Position numbers and translations under genes: made by a program. Positions 1-6,190 of a stretch of DNA of 9,207 bases are shown here, in pieces. This DNA comes from Chloroflexota bacterium (GTDB taxonomy: Bacteria > Chloroflexota > Dormibacteria > Aeolococcales > Aeolococcaceae), in contig VBHE01000247.1 in assembly GCA_005889515.1 (NCBI GenBank), forward strand, positions 1-9,207, given 5' to 3'. The stretch's first letter is position 1, and every line of letters begins with the position of its first letter. The notes under the pieces are model-generated. The model saw only the letters and a program-made list of their open reading frames with translations, had not been told where the DNA came from and did no database searches.

Positions 1-294
1 GCGCATCTTGTCGACGGAGAGCTCGCCGGCGGAGAAGGCGTCTCCCAGCTCGGGGAGCTCACGAGCGGCCTGCCCGGCCGCCACGAGCGCCCTGGCATTG
101 GGAAGGCTCCAGCCGAGTTCGCAGCTCACCCAGTCGACGCAGTCGCGCCGCCCGTCGCCGCGCCACCCATCGAGCTCGTCGAGGAGCGCGAGGTCGCGGG
201 CCTGCTCGGCGGTCAACGCCTGGATGCGCAGATTCCGCTCGTGGATTCGCTCCTTGAGCGCGTGCACATCGACGTCGGGCGAGAGCGCGATCAC
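1..294 (-). CDS. DUF222 / 13E12-repeat-family protein, N-terminal fragment (truncated by window edge)
   Basis: The reading frame is open from a GTG at 294 to the left edge, giving 98 codons, and has no stop in the window. The translation contains LLDELDGWRGDGRRDCVDWV followed by ELGWSLPNARALVAAGQAAR and ELPELGDAFSAGELSVDKMR. This is the helical N-terminal pattern of DUF222 proteins (13E12 repeat family), in which a C-terminal HNH nuclease domain usually follows. That part would lie outside the window, so nuclease function is not shown here. GTG at 294 is preferred as start because a near-consensus promoter ends 7 nt before it and no Shine-Dalgarno sequence is present, which points to a leaderless transcript. 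The frame stays open upstream only to about 327. These genes are often multicopy and linked to mobile or variable regions; their role is poorly known. The family call is firm, the start less so. Confidence 0.8.
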   Translation of the reverse strand, partial: MIALSPDVDVHALKERIHERNLRIQALTAEQARDLALLDELDGWRGDGRRDCVDWVSCELGWSLPNARALVAAGQAARELPELGDAFSAGELSVDKMR

Positions 295-331
295 ACACAG
301 AAGTATAAGCGAACATCTGTGTGTATGTCAA
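295..331 (-). promoter_or_regulatory. Sigma70-like promoter for the DUF222 gene, probably leaderless
   Basis: Read on the minus strand, TTGACA (331-326) is followed by an 18-bp spacer and TATACT (307-302). Seven bases later comes the GTG start at 294. The -35 is a perfect consensus and the -10 matches at 5 of 6. Transcription would start at or beside the GTG, and no ribosome binding site is visible, so a leaderless mRNA is inferred. A LexA-box-like sequence lies in the spacer (see the entry at 310-323). C-runs on the plus strand (332-349) put a G-rich tract just upstream of the -35 on the minus strand. Confidence 0.7.
310..323. promoter_or_regulatory. Possible LexA/SOS-box-like operator inside promoter spacer
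   Basis: The plus strand reads CGAACATCTGTGTG. Against the Gram-positive LexA box CGAAC-N4-GTTYG, the left half-site is perfect and the right matches at 4 of 5. It sits between the -35 and -10 of the DUF222 promoter, where a bound repressor would block polymerase. A weaker relative (CGAAC-AGAT-GTCCA, 423-436) lies about 100 bp away in the same control region. The resemblance is seen; LexA control is inference, and a chance match in one 14-mer is possible. Confidence 0.3.
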
Positions 332-510
332 CCCCAAACCCCAACCCCCACAAGGCAGATCACCCAGAAACCACCGCCCCGCGCCCCGCCCCACAAGCGC
401 CGCAGACCACCCTTCCCCTCGTCGAACAGATGTCCACACAGCAATCGCGGTGCACAGCACGTGGGGCGAGTGCGACACAGGACGTACCAGAGCACCCTAC
501 CGCCCTGAAA

Positions 511-555
511 TTGACAAAGTTGACAATACGCTCAAACCGGCGTACAACCGCAGCC
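511..555 (+). promoter_or_regulatory. Sigma70-like promoter with doubled TTGACA, leaderless start for the 81-aa gene
   Basis: TTGACA occurs twice, at 511-516 and 520-525, as a 9-bp direct repeat. The second copy is 17 bp upstream of TACAAC (543-548), a -10-like hexamer, and seven bases then lead to ATG at 556. This is the same 7-nt geometry seen at 294 and 7444, and no Shine-Dalgarno sequence precedes the ATG. The upstream TTGACA has no -10 partner at 16-19 bp, so it may be a regulator half-site or a chance copy. The block stands out as AT-rich in otherwise GC-rich DNA, which supports a regulatory role. Confidence 0.65.
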
Positions 556-801
556 ATGCCGGGGTGGGATGTCAAGATCCGGCCAGGGAAGGATGAGAAG
601 AAGGACGACGACAACACCACCACCTGGGTGATCGTCGTGATTCTCCTCGCGCTTCTCCTGTGGTGGCTGTACTCCAGCGGCGCGCTGGGGGGCATGAACG
701 GCTGCGGCCTCTATCAGGACGGGATCCACTGCAACGGCGGCTGGTCACAGGGCGGCTCTCCGACCGCCCCCGGTTCCGGCCATCATCATCCGCATCATTG
801 A
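556..801 (+). CDS. Small single-span membrane protein with Cys pair and His-rich tail (81 aa)
   Basis: This protein is not recognised as a known family. The N-terminus is charged (residues 1-23: K/R at 7, 9, 12, 15, 16, then acidic D17-D19). One strong hydrophobic span follows at about 24-39 (WVIVVILLALLLWWLY). The tail is rich in Gly and Ser, with cysteines at 50 and 59 and a terminal HHHPHH. The likely topology is cytoplasmic N-terminus and exterior tail, but the mixed charges make this uncertain. The Cys pair and His run could bind metal or form a disulfide; this is inference only. The frame is open upstream to 241, but ATG at 556 fits the promoter and removes an unlikely Thr/Pro-rich extension. 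The next gene, 54 bp downstream on the same strand, encodes a protein of the same design, so the two are probably co-transcribed. Confidence 0.65.
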   Translation: MPGWDVKIRPGKDEKKDDDNTTTWVIVVILLALLLWWLYSSGALGGMNGCGLYQDGIHCNGGWSQGGSPTAPGSGHHHPHH

Positions 802-811
802 ACACCGCGGT

Positions 812-838
812 GGTGGCGGCCCATACTGGGCGCCCACC
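812..838 (+). other. Imperfect hairpin between the two small membrane-protein genes
   Basis: GGTGG (812-816) pairs with CCACC (834-838) and GCCC (819-822) with GGGC (828-831), around a 2x2 mismatch and a 5-nt loop (ATACT). The hairpin ends 2 nt before the GGAGGA ribosome binding site at 841. It has no T-tract, so it is a poor terminator. It could affect stability or translation of the second gene, or have no role. Confidence 0.3.
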
Positions 839-840
839 AG

Positions 841-846
841 GGAGGA
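841..846 (+). promoter_or_regulatory. Shine-Dalgarno site fixing a TTG start
   Basis: GGAGGA lies 9 bp before TTG at 856. It is the clearest ribosome binding site in the window, and it contrasts with the leaderless-type start of the gene just upstream. It supports TTG as the initiator of the 99-aa protein, since there is no in-frame ATG near the predicted membrane span. Confidence 0.65.
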
Positions 847-855
847 AGAGGCGAG

Positions 856-1155
856 TTGGCTGGGGAAGGGGGCAAGAAGAGCGACCCCACGGTGCCGATC
901 ATCCTCGGCATCGGTGTGCTGCTGCTGATCGTTCTCTTCGGCGGGTGCAACGGCGTCAACCTGCCCACCTACAACGGCGGCGGCAACACCTACAACGGCT
1001 CCCACGGCTCCCACTACTCCGGCGGCTGCGACCACTACCACCGTTCGGACTGCGGCGGCGGTGGGGACGGTCGTGAGAACGACGACCGGGGTTCCGGCCA
1101 CGAGCGCAGGCATCATCCCGGGGCCACGGAGACCCCGGACCCCGACAACCGGTAG
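856..1155 (+). CDS. Small membrane protein or lipoprotein with Gly/Asn/His/Cys-rich tail (99 aa)
   Basis: No family is recognised. The start is TTG, supported by GGAGGA 9 bp upstream. A short polar N-terminus (1-12, with K7 and K8) leads into one hydrophobic span at about 13-28, ending in LFGGC with Cys31. That resembles a lipobox, but Phe at -3 is atypical, so either a lipoprotein or a simple anchored protein is possible. The rest is low-complexity and polar: YNGGGNTYNGSHGSHY (39-54), then C58, H60, H62 and C66, a GGGGDG stretch and a charged tail with HH at 86-87. Architecture and composition match the 81-aa product upstream, although alignment outside the span is weak, so this may be a diverged pair or convergent low complexity. 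The His/Cys clusters suggest metal binding (inference). The stop lies in a perfect palindrome shared with the convergent methyltransferase remnant. Confidence 0.6.
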   Translation: MAGEGGKKSDPTVPIILGIGVLLLIVLFGGCNGVNLPTYNGGGNTYNGSHGSHYSGGCDHYHRSDCGGGGDGRENDDRGSGHERRHHPGATETPDPDNR

Positions 1156-1162
1156 CTACCGG
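1149..1162. terminator. 14-bp perfect palindrome over two abutting convergent stop codons
   Basis: CCGGTAGCTACCGG is fully self-complementary. It holds the plus-strand TAG (1153-1155) of the 99-aa gene and the minus-strand TAG (1158-1156) of the methyltransferase remnant, so the two stops abut with no gap. It could act as a short bidirectional hairpin or 3'-end stabiliser. It lacks a loop and a T-tract, so a role in termination is uncertain. Confidence 0.4.
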
Positions 1163-1760
1163 ACCACCGAGCCCGAGAGCCCGTCGCCGACCGGGATCAC
1201 CGATGAGCTGAGCCGCGGATCGGAGGCGATCCGCGCGTTGTAGTCACGGATGCCGCGAACGTCCGCGTCGTCAGCGTCGCCCCCGGCCACGCGGCCGTTC
1301 CAGAAGACGTTGTCGGCGAGGATCAGCCCACCGGGCCGGACCATCCGCAGCGCGTGGTCGCGAGGTCGTAGGGCCCGGAGAGACGGGGGAGGACCTCGAG
1401 CGCCGCGCCCTCATGGACGCTGACCCGAGAGCCGAGGCCGGCGCGCTCGAACCACTCCCCCGCGGCGCTCGCGTGCAGGGGCGTGAACTCGATGGTGTCG
1501 AGGTGGCCACCGGGGGCCAGCGCCCGGGCCATCCAGACCCCCGAGTAGCCGAAGAGGGTGCCCACCTCGAGCACCCGCCCTGCCCCGCTGAGGGTGACGA
1601 GCAGGGCGAGCAGCCGGCCCTCCTCGGCCGACACCTGGATCTGCGGCCCGCGCGCGGCGATGTCGCGGGCGAGCTCCTGGAGCAGGGCGTCCTCGGGCCA
1701 GAAGAGGGGACGTAGGTAGGCCTCGAGCTCCGGGGTCACGGGGGTCGCGGTGGTGCTCAT
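1156..1760 (-). pseudogene. Family-3 (caffeoyl-CoA-type) SAM-dependent O-methyltransferase with internal ~40-nt deletion
   Basis: The N-terminal part reads from ATG at 1760. It carries helix LEAYLRPLFWPEDALLQEL, SAM motif I EVGTLFGYSG (65-74), and the acidic end of the next strand in LDTIEF (E91). After GPYDL (residues 129-133) the frame is lost and ends at 1323. The missing C-terminus continues in another frame as DHALRMVRPGGLILADN, then VFWNGRV, ending at 1156. Family members have about 14 residues between these blocks, including the FIDADK metal/SAM motif; here only 2 nt remain (1360-1361). So about 40 nt have been lost, removing a catalytic Asp and shifting the frame. The start lies 9 bp after the glycosidase stop, in an operon-like position. 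The product would be inactive unless the deletion is an assembly error. Confidence 0.8.
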
Positions 1761-1769
1761 GCCCCCTAC

Positions 1770-3878
1770 CTAGCACGAACTCCCGGCTCGCTGCAGCGTG
1801 TACCGCTGGCCCGCGACCATGGTCAGGTTGAGCCCGGTCGGGAGGTGGGTCGCCTTCACCGCCTTGCCCGCGGCGTCACGCACCGTCAGCCCGCGTGCGG
1901 CGCCGAGGGGGAGGGCGACCCGGCCGCCGCCGGTGGACACCGCGGCGCCGCAGCCGGCGTTGCGCCAGACCAGGAGCCCGGTGCCACCGGCGAAGCTGCG
2001 CGCCCGGACCGTGGAGCCGTCGACGTACTCCCAGTCTCCCCCGGTCAGGGAGCGGGCGGTGCCCTGGCCCTTGTCGGGGCTGAGCGCGACCACCGCTCCC
2101 AGCTCCTCGGCGAGCGCCGGGGGGATGGGCCGGCCGTCGGCCAGGCGGGTCGCGAAGTACATCGCCGGGGTGCCGTAGACGGTGCTGGAGACGGTGTGGG
2201 CGACGAGGTCCGCCGCCGTCGCCTGCCACCCGTCGCCGTCGATGAGGGTGTCGGGGTCGACGGCGCTCACCACCGCGGCGCGGCGGTTCCAGTCGGCGAG
2301 GCTCCAGGCGTCGTAGAGGCGCACCGCGTCGGTGACCGACGCGAACTGGGGCGCCGCCGCGCTCGCGTCGACGAGCGCCTCCGGGCGCACCGCGTGGGCG
2401 TCGGCGTGGAGCACCGCGAGGTAGCGGTAGAGCGCCGTCGCGCCCCATCCCAGCGACGGGTCGGCGAGGGTGAGCGGGATGTCGTAGCCCCAGTCGAGCT
2501 TGACCCCGTCGGCGCCGAGCTCGCCGGGGCCCGAGCCCAGCAGGGTGCTCATCGTCGCCGCGGTGGCCTCGTCGAACCCGGCCGCGGTGGGGTCGACGAC
2601 CTGCTCCGCGGGGGCGGTGCGCCGGAACACGGCGGTCGCGGGCGGCACCCGGGGGATGTTCCGCGCCCACATCGGCCACCACAGGAGCACCCGGTCGCCC
2701 TGGGCGTGGAGGGCGTCGATGAGATCGCGCATCCCGGCGACGCCGCCGAAGCGCACCGGGTCGGGCTCGGCGCTGCCGATCTGGGCCTGCCAGCGGGAGT
2801 CGATCACCACCGTGATCGGGCCGGCGCCGAAGCGCCGCTTCCATTCGGCGACGAAGTCGCGCACCCACCCCGCGGTGTAGAGCGGGCTCGACCTTGCCGC
2901 CCGGGTGGCGACCTGCTCGCCCCAGGTGTCGACCATCGCCTGCGACCACCACCCCGGCCGGCTCCCCGGCGGCGACGCCGCGGCCGACTCGCCGCGCGGG
3001 CTCAGGGCGTCGTGGTAGGCACGCAGGCCGCCGAGCGGGTCGGCCGCCAGGGTGACGACGAACTCGGGGAAGCGCACCAGCCCGCCCTCAGGGAGTCCGG
3101 CGCCGAGGTCGTCGCCGGCGAGCGCGAGCGCGAGCGGGTAGTCGACGGCGATGCCCCCGTCGGCGGCGAGGCGCATCGTGGTGGCGGCGGGGACGTCGAC
3201 GAGCCCGACCCCGAACCAGCCCGGCGCGGTGCGCAGCTGGATCTGGAAGGGCGGCGGGGCGAAGGGGGTCCGCCCGGCGATGCCGACCGCCGGATGAGCG
3301 GTGAGCTGCGGCAGCGTGGGGTCGGGGGTGAAGCCGCCGCTGGTCTCGGTGAGCTCGATGCCCGCGGCACCGTCGTCGAAGAAGCGCATCGCACCCGGTC
3401 CCAGCGTCTGGGGGAGCGCCGCGAAACGCACCGTGAAGCTGTCGCCCGAGGGCTGGAGCGTCGCCTCCTGGAGCACCCGCCCGCCGGCGTCGAGGAGCCG
3501 GCTCTCGAGGGTCCCGCCGGAGCGGCGGCTCACCCGATGGACGCCCTTCGGCAGGGGGGCCCCGCCGCTCATCGCCAGCGGGAAGCCGGTGTACTCCGTC
3601 CCGTCGCGGGTGGCCACGGTCACGTGCCCGGTGTGGGGGTCGAGCGCCAGCCGGTAGGAGCGCTCGGTCAGGATGAGGGCGCCGTCCTCGCCGCTCAACC
3701 GGAGGTCCGCAGCGGCGAGGCTGTCGGAGTGACGCAGGGTCGGCAGCGGGGCGAGGTGGGCGGCGACCGGGACGGGGAGGGCGGCCGCCACGGCGAGCAG
3801 CAGCAGCACCCGCCGGGGGCGTCTTCGCACCGCTCCGACCGGTCCGCGAACGCGCCAGCGCGAACTCCGGACTCCCAT
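1770..3878 (-). CDS. Exported clan GH-D-like (GH31/GH36-type) alpha-glycosidase (702 aa)
   Basis: An Arg-rich N-terminus (R18-R20, R22, R23) precedes hydrophobic VLLLLAVAAALPVPVAA (24-40), a signal peptide with likely cleavage after A40. The RR pair may make it a Tat substrate. Residues 41-290 look like a beta-rich N-terminal domain, 310-600 like a TIM barrel, and 610-702 like a beta C-terminal domain. The barrel has VIDSRW (358-363), LLWWPMWARN (398-407) and GADGVKLDWGYD (455-466), in which D462 fits the GH31/GH36 nucleophile strand. IDGDGW (546-551) is a plausible site for the acid/base Asp. The fold class is fairly convincing; the substrate is not readable. Near a sulfoquinovose synthase, a sulfoquinovosidase-like or glycan-trimming role is possible, but I did not find the known sulfonate-binding residues. 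The gene follows the GT39 stop by 15 bp and has no clear ribosome binding site. Confidence 0.7.
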   Translation of the reverse strand: MGVRSSRWRVRGPVGAVRRRPRRVLLLLAVAAALPVPVAAHLAPLPTLRHSDSLAAADLRLSGEDGALILTERSYRLALDPHTGHVTVATRDGTEYTGFPLAMSGGAPLPKGVHRVSRRSGGTLESRLLDAGGRVLQEATLQPSGDSFTVRFAALPQTLGPGAMRFFDDGAAGIELTETSGGFTPDPTLPQLTAHPAVGIAGRTPFAPPPFQIQLRTAPGWFGVGLVDVPAATTMRLAADGGIAVDYPLALALAGDDLGAGLPEGGLVRFPEFVVTLAADPLGGLRAYHDALSPRGESAAASPPGSRPGWWSQAMVDTWGEQVATRAARSSPLYTAGWVRDFVAEWKRRFGAGPITVVIDSRWQAQIGSAEPDPVRFGGVAGMRDLIDALHAQGDRVLLWWPMWARNIPRVPPATAVFRRTAPAEQVVDPTAAGFDEATAATMSTLLGSGPGELGADGVKLDWGYDIPLTLADPSLGWGATALYRYLAVLHADAHAVRPEALVDASAAAPQFASVTDAVRLYDAWSLADWNRRAAVVSAVDPDTLIDGDGWQATAADLVAHTVSSTVYGTPAMYFATRLADGRPIPPALAEELGAVVALSPDKGQGTARSLTGGDWEYVDGSTVRARSFAGGTGLLVWRNAGCGAAVSTGGGRVALPLGAARGLTVRDAAGKAVKATHLPTGLNLTMVAGQRYTLQRAGSSC

Positions 3879-3893
3879 GTTGAACAGTCCACA

Positions 3894-5425
3894 TCATGGC
3901 ATCTGAGGCGGCGCGGTGCCGGGGAGATCGGAACGTAACCAGACCGCGTCAGGAAAGACCGAGAAGACCTGCCGGTAGCGCCGCTCGAGGAGCGCCGAGA
4001 TCTCCGGGAACTGCACCAGGTCGGCGTCCTGGGTGAGGATCAGCTCGGGGTCGAGGGCCGCGACCCGGTCCACCAGCGCCTGGTGCGAGCCGGAGAGGAC
4101 GATGTCGTTGTAGATCGGTGCGGTGGGGAGGAGCAGGGGGAGGTCGGCGAGGATGTACGGCCAGGCGTCCGAGCTCCAGACCACCGCCCGGTGTCGCGAC
4201 CAGCCGTGGTCGCGGGTCCAGGCGCTGGTGCGGTCGTCGGCGAGCACCTTGTCGTCGAAGTCGGTCGCCCAGGTGACCCGCTCCTCCCTCCCCGTCAGGG
4301 TGCGGAGCGCGCCCAGGTAATAGGTGCCCAGGGTCGGGGCGGGGCTCTGCACCCCGAGGACCCCGAGTGGGTCCCAGTCGAGGCCGGTGACGCTCGCCTG
4401 GGCCCCCGCGAGCACCGCCCCCGCGGCGAGCGGGGCGAAGCGCAGCGCGGCGGTCGAGCGCAGCCGCCGTGGCGATGGCCGGCGCAGCCCCGCGGCGAGG
4501 GCGAGCGCCCCCGGTGCGATCGCGGGGGTCAGGAGGTGGGCGTACGGCTGGTTGGCCGCCGCGGGCACGAGCAGGGTGGCGCCGGCCCAGAGCCAGAGCA
4601 TCCACAGCGGGCGCGCCGACCGCCGGCTCAGCCAGGCCCCCGCGAGCAGCAGGCCGAAGGAGAGGGCGAGGAGCACCCCGTGGACGGCGCGCTCCAGGCG
4701 GCGCTGTACTGGCCGTAGAAGCCGAGCAGCGCGAACGCCATCGTGTGCGCCCCCGCCCTGGCGGTGAAGATCCCCACCCAGGTCGCGGTGACGCCGACGA
4801 CGGCGGCGGAGTAGGCGAGGAGCCGGCTCCGGCCGCCGCGGGGGCTCAGCAGGAGGATCAGGCCGAACGCGGCGGCGTCGGCGACCGCGGTCTGCTGGTA
4901 GCCGACGGCGGCGGCGGCGAGCAGCCCGATCAGCACCGGCCACAGACGCGTCGCCGGCGCGGGGGTCACCCCCGCGAGCCGGGGGATGAGCAGGGCACCG
5001 GCCCAGGTGGTGGCGGCGCACAGGAGGGTGTCGGGGAGGGCGAGCTGGGCGCCGGTGATCGGCAGCCCGAGGAGCAGAGCCGAGGCGAGGACGGCGGCGG
5101 TGGCGCGCCGGGGGGACATCAGCCGGCGGGCGGCGTACGCGACCGCGGCGAGGGTGAGCAGGCCGACGAGCAGGGTCAGGGCGTGGAGCGCCGCCTCCGA
5201 GGTCCCGAGCAGGCGGATGGTCCCGGCCACGGTCCAGGTCTGGAGCGGCGGCTTGTTCGACCAGATCCCCGAGTAGAGATGCCGGCCGTCGAGCATCGCG
5301 CGGCCGGCGGTCGTGTACCCCGCCTCGTCCGTGTACCACGGGGGCTCGACGAAGGAGGGGAGGCGGAGCACGAGGAGCAGCGCCACCCCCCAGGGGAGGG
5401 GGCCCGGCCGGCGGAGGGGGGTCAT
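3894..5425 (-). pseudogene. GT39/PMT-like membrane glycosyltransferase, split by a one-base frameshift
   Basis: The first half runs from ATG at 5425. It begins with a membrane span, then VEPPWYTDEAGY with the DE pair (D33, E34) on the first exterior loop, then SNKPPLQTW (KPP at 58-60). Both are hallmarks of the PMT_2/GT39 (ArnT-like) family, which transfers sugars from polyprenyl-phosphate donors on the outer face. Many hydrophobic stretches follow up to FYGQYSAA (to residue 243). The frame is then lost: it continues as a non-homologous tail ending at 4628. A second frame carries the natural continuation LERAVHGVLLALSFGLLLAG from about 4697 to 3894, with more membrane spans and a soluble C-terminal domain (DAWPYILADLPLL, DPELILTQDADLVQF). 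Restoring one base near 4697 gives about 510 aa, normal for the family. The lesion may be real or a sequencing indel in GCCGCC. It heads the operon with the glycosidase and methyltransferase. Confidence 0.8.
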
Positions 5426-5449
5426 CGGCCGCCTATCATCACGGGCTGC

Positions 5450-6178
5450 ATGGCGGTCACGGCGCTCCACCCCGACACCGAGAGGCTCGACAGCCTCACG
5501 CTGGTGATGCCCGCCCACAACGAGTCCGAGAGCCTCCGCCTGCTCCTCCCCCACGCGGCGGCGGTCCTCCCCGGCATCGCCCGGCGGATCGAGGTGGTGC
5601 TCGTCGACGACGGCAGCATCGACGGGACCGGCGAGGTCGCCGAGGATCTCGCCGGCGTCCACGGGCTCGATCTCCGCGTCATCCGGCACGAGCGCAAGAG
5701 CGGCTACGGGATCAGCGTCGCCGACGGCCTGCGCGCCGCGAGGATGGAGTACACCGCGTTCACCGACGCCGACGGTCAGTTCGACGTCGCCGATCTCGCC
5801 CTGCTGGTCCCGGCGCTGCTCGACGGCGCCGACCTCGTCGCCGGCTGGCGGAGGGAGCGCCAGGACGCCGCCGTCCGCTCGGTGGTGAGCGGCGTCTTCA
5901 ACCTCGCGCTGCGGCTCCTCTACGGCCTGCGGGTGCGCGACGTCGACTGCGCGCTCAAGCTCATGCGCACCGACTTCCTCCGCTCCATCGAGATCGAGTC
6001 CCACAGCGCGCTCATCAACGCCGAGCTCTTCTGCAAGGCGCGGCGCGACCGGCTGACGATCGTCCAGGTCCCGGTCCCCCATCATCCCCGCGAGCTCGGC
6101 CGCCGGTCGGGGGCGAGGCCCCGGGCGGTGATCCGCGCCATCCGCGAGCTCGTCCGTTACCGCCGCCGCTGGCGGTAA
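5450..6178 (+). CDS. GT2 family glycosyltransferase, polyprenyl-phosphate sugar synthase (DPM1)-like (242 aa)
   Basis: This is a soluble GT-A enzyme. LTLVMPAHNES (16-26) is the first strand, VVLVDDGSIDGT (49-60) carries the nucleotide-binding Asp pair D53/D54, and FTDADGQFD (104-112) has the DxD metal motif. AGWRRERQDA and DVDCALKLMRTDFL (164-176) match the acceptor region of DPM1-like enzymes. No C-terminal membrane spans are present, unlike longer DPM/GtrB types. The likely reaction is sugar transfer from a nucleotide donor to polyprenyl phosphate at the inner membrane face (family inference; the sugar is unknown). The start is ATG at 5450, giving an 18-residue lead before the first strand; no ribosome binding site is visible. 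It diverges from the GT39-like gene across 24 bp and converges on the SQD1 gene, suggesting one surface-glycan locus. The stop codon is inside a hairpin. Confidence 0.85.
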   Translation: MAVTALHPDTERLDSLTLVMPAHNESESLRLLLPHAAAVLPGIARRIEVVLVDDGSIDGTGEVAEDLAGVHGLDLRVIRHERKSGYGISVADGLRAARMEYTAFTDADGQFDVADLALLVPALLDGADLVAGWRRERQDAAVRSVVSGVFNLALRLLYGLRVRDVDCALKLMRTDFLRSIEIESHSALINAELFCKARRDRLTIVQVPVPHHPRELGRRSGARPRAVIRAIRELVRYRRRWR

Positions 6179-6179
6179 C
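6156..6179. terminator. 9-bp perfect stem-loop at the convergent GT2/SQD1 junction
   Basis: GTTACCGCC (6156-6164) and GGCGGTAAC (6171-6179) are exact complements around a 6-nt loop (GCCGCT). The right arm holds the GT2 stop TAA (6176-6178), and the left arm encodes its last residues. On the minus strand the same hairpin forms 11 nt after the SQD1 stop. A bidirectional 3'-end signal is likely, though neither side has a T-tract, so factor-assisted termination or mRNA stabilisation is as plausible as intrinsic termination. Confidence 0.55.
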
Positions 6180-6190
6180 CGGGGCCGGGC

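Noticed and set aside
332..380. Possible G-quadruplex on the minus strand upstream of the DUF222 promoter
   Set aside because: Only three G-runs are closely spaced; the fourth needs a 13-nt loop. In this GC-rich DNA that is weak evidence.
59..478. 139-codon minus-strand frame with an ATG upstream of the DUF222 gene
   Set aside because: It is a different frame from the DUF222 motifs and becomes Arg-rich nonsense over the same DNA.
784..798. HHHPHH tail resembling an affinity tag or vector contamination
   Set aside because: The run is interrupted by Pro, the flanks are native high-GC sequence, and the neighbouring 99-aa protein is also His-rich.
1845..3938. Very long plus-strand open frame (697 codons) opposite the glycosidase gene
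   Set aside because: It is an antisense by-product of GC-rich codon bias. The translation is Arg/Gly/Ala-rich without family motifs, while the minus strand has a signal peptide and catalytic motifs.
4469..5449. Plus-strand frame extending the GT2 protein upstream to 569 codons
   Set aside because: The added 327 residues are low-complexity Arg/Gly/Pro sequence antisense to the GT39-like gene; the GT2 fold begins just after ATG 5450.
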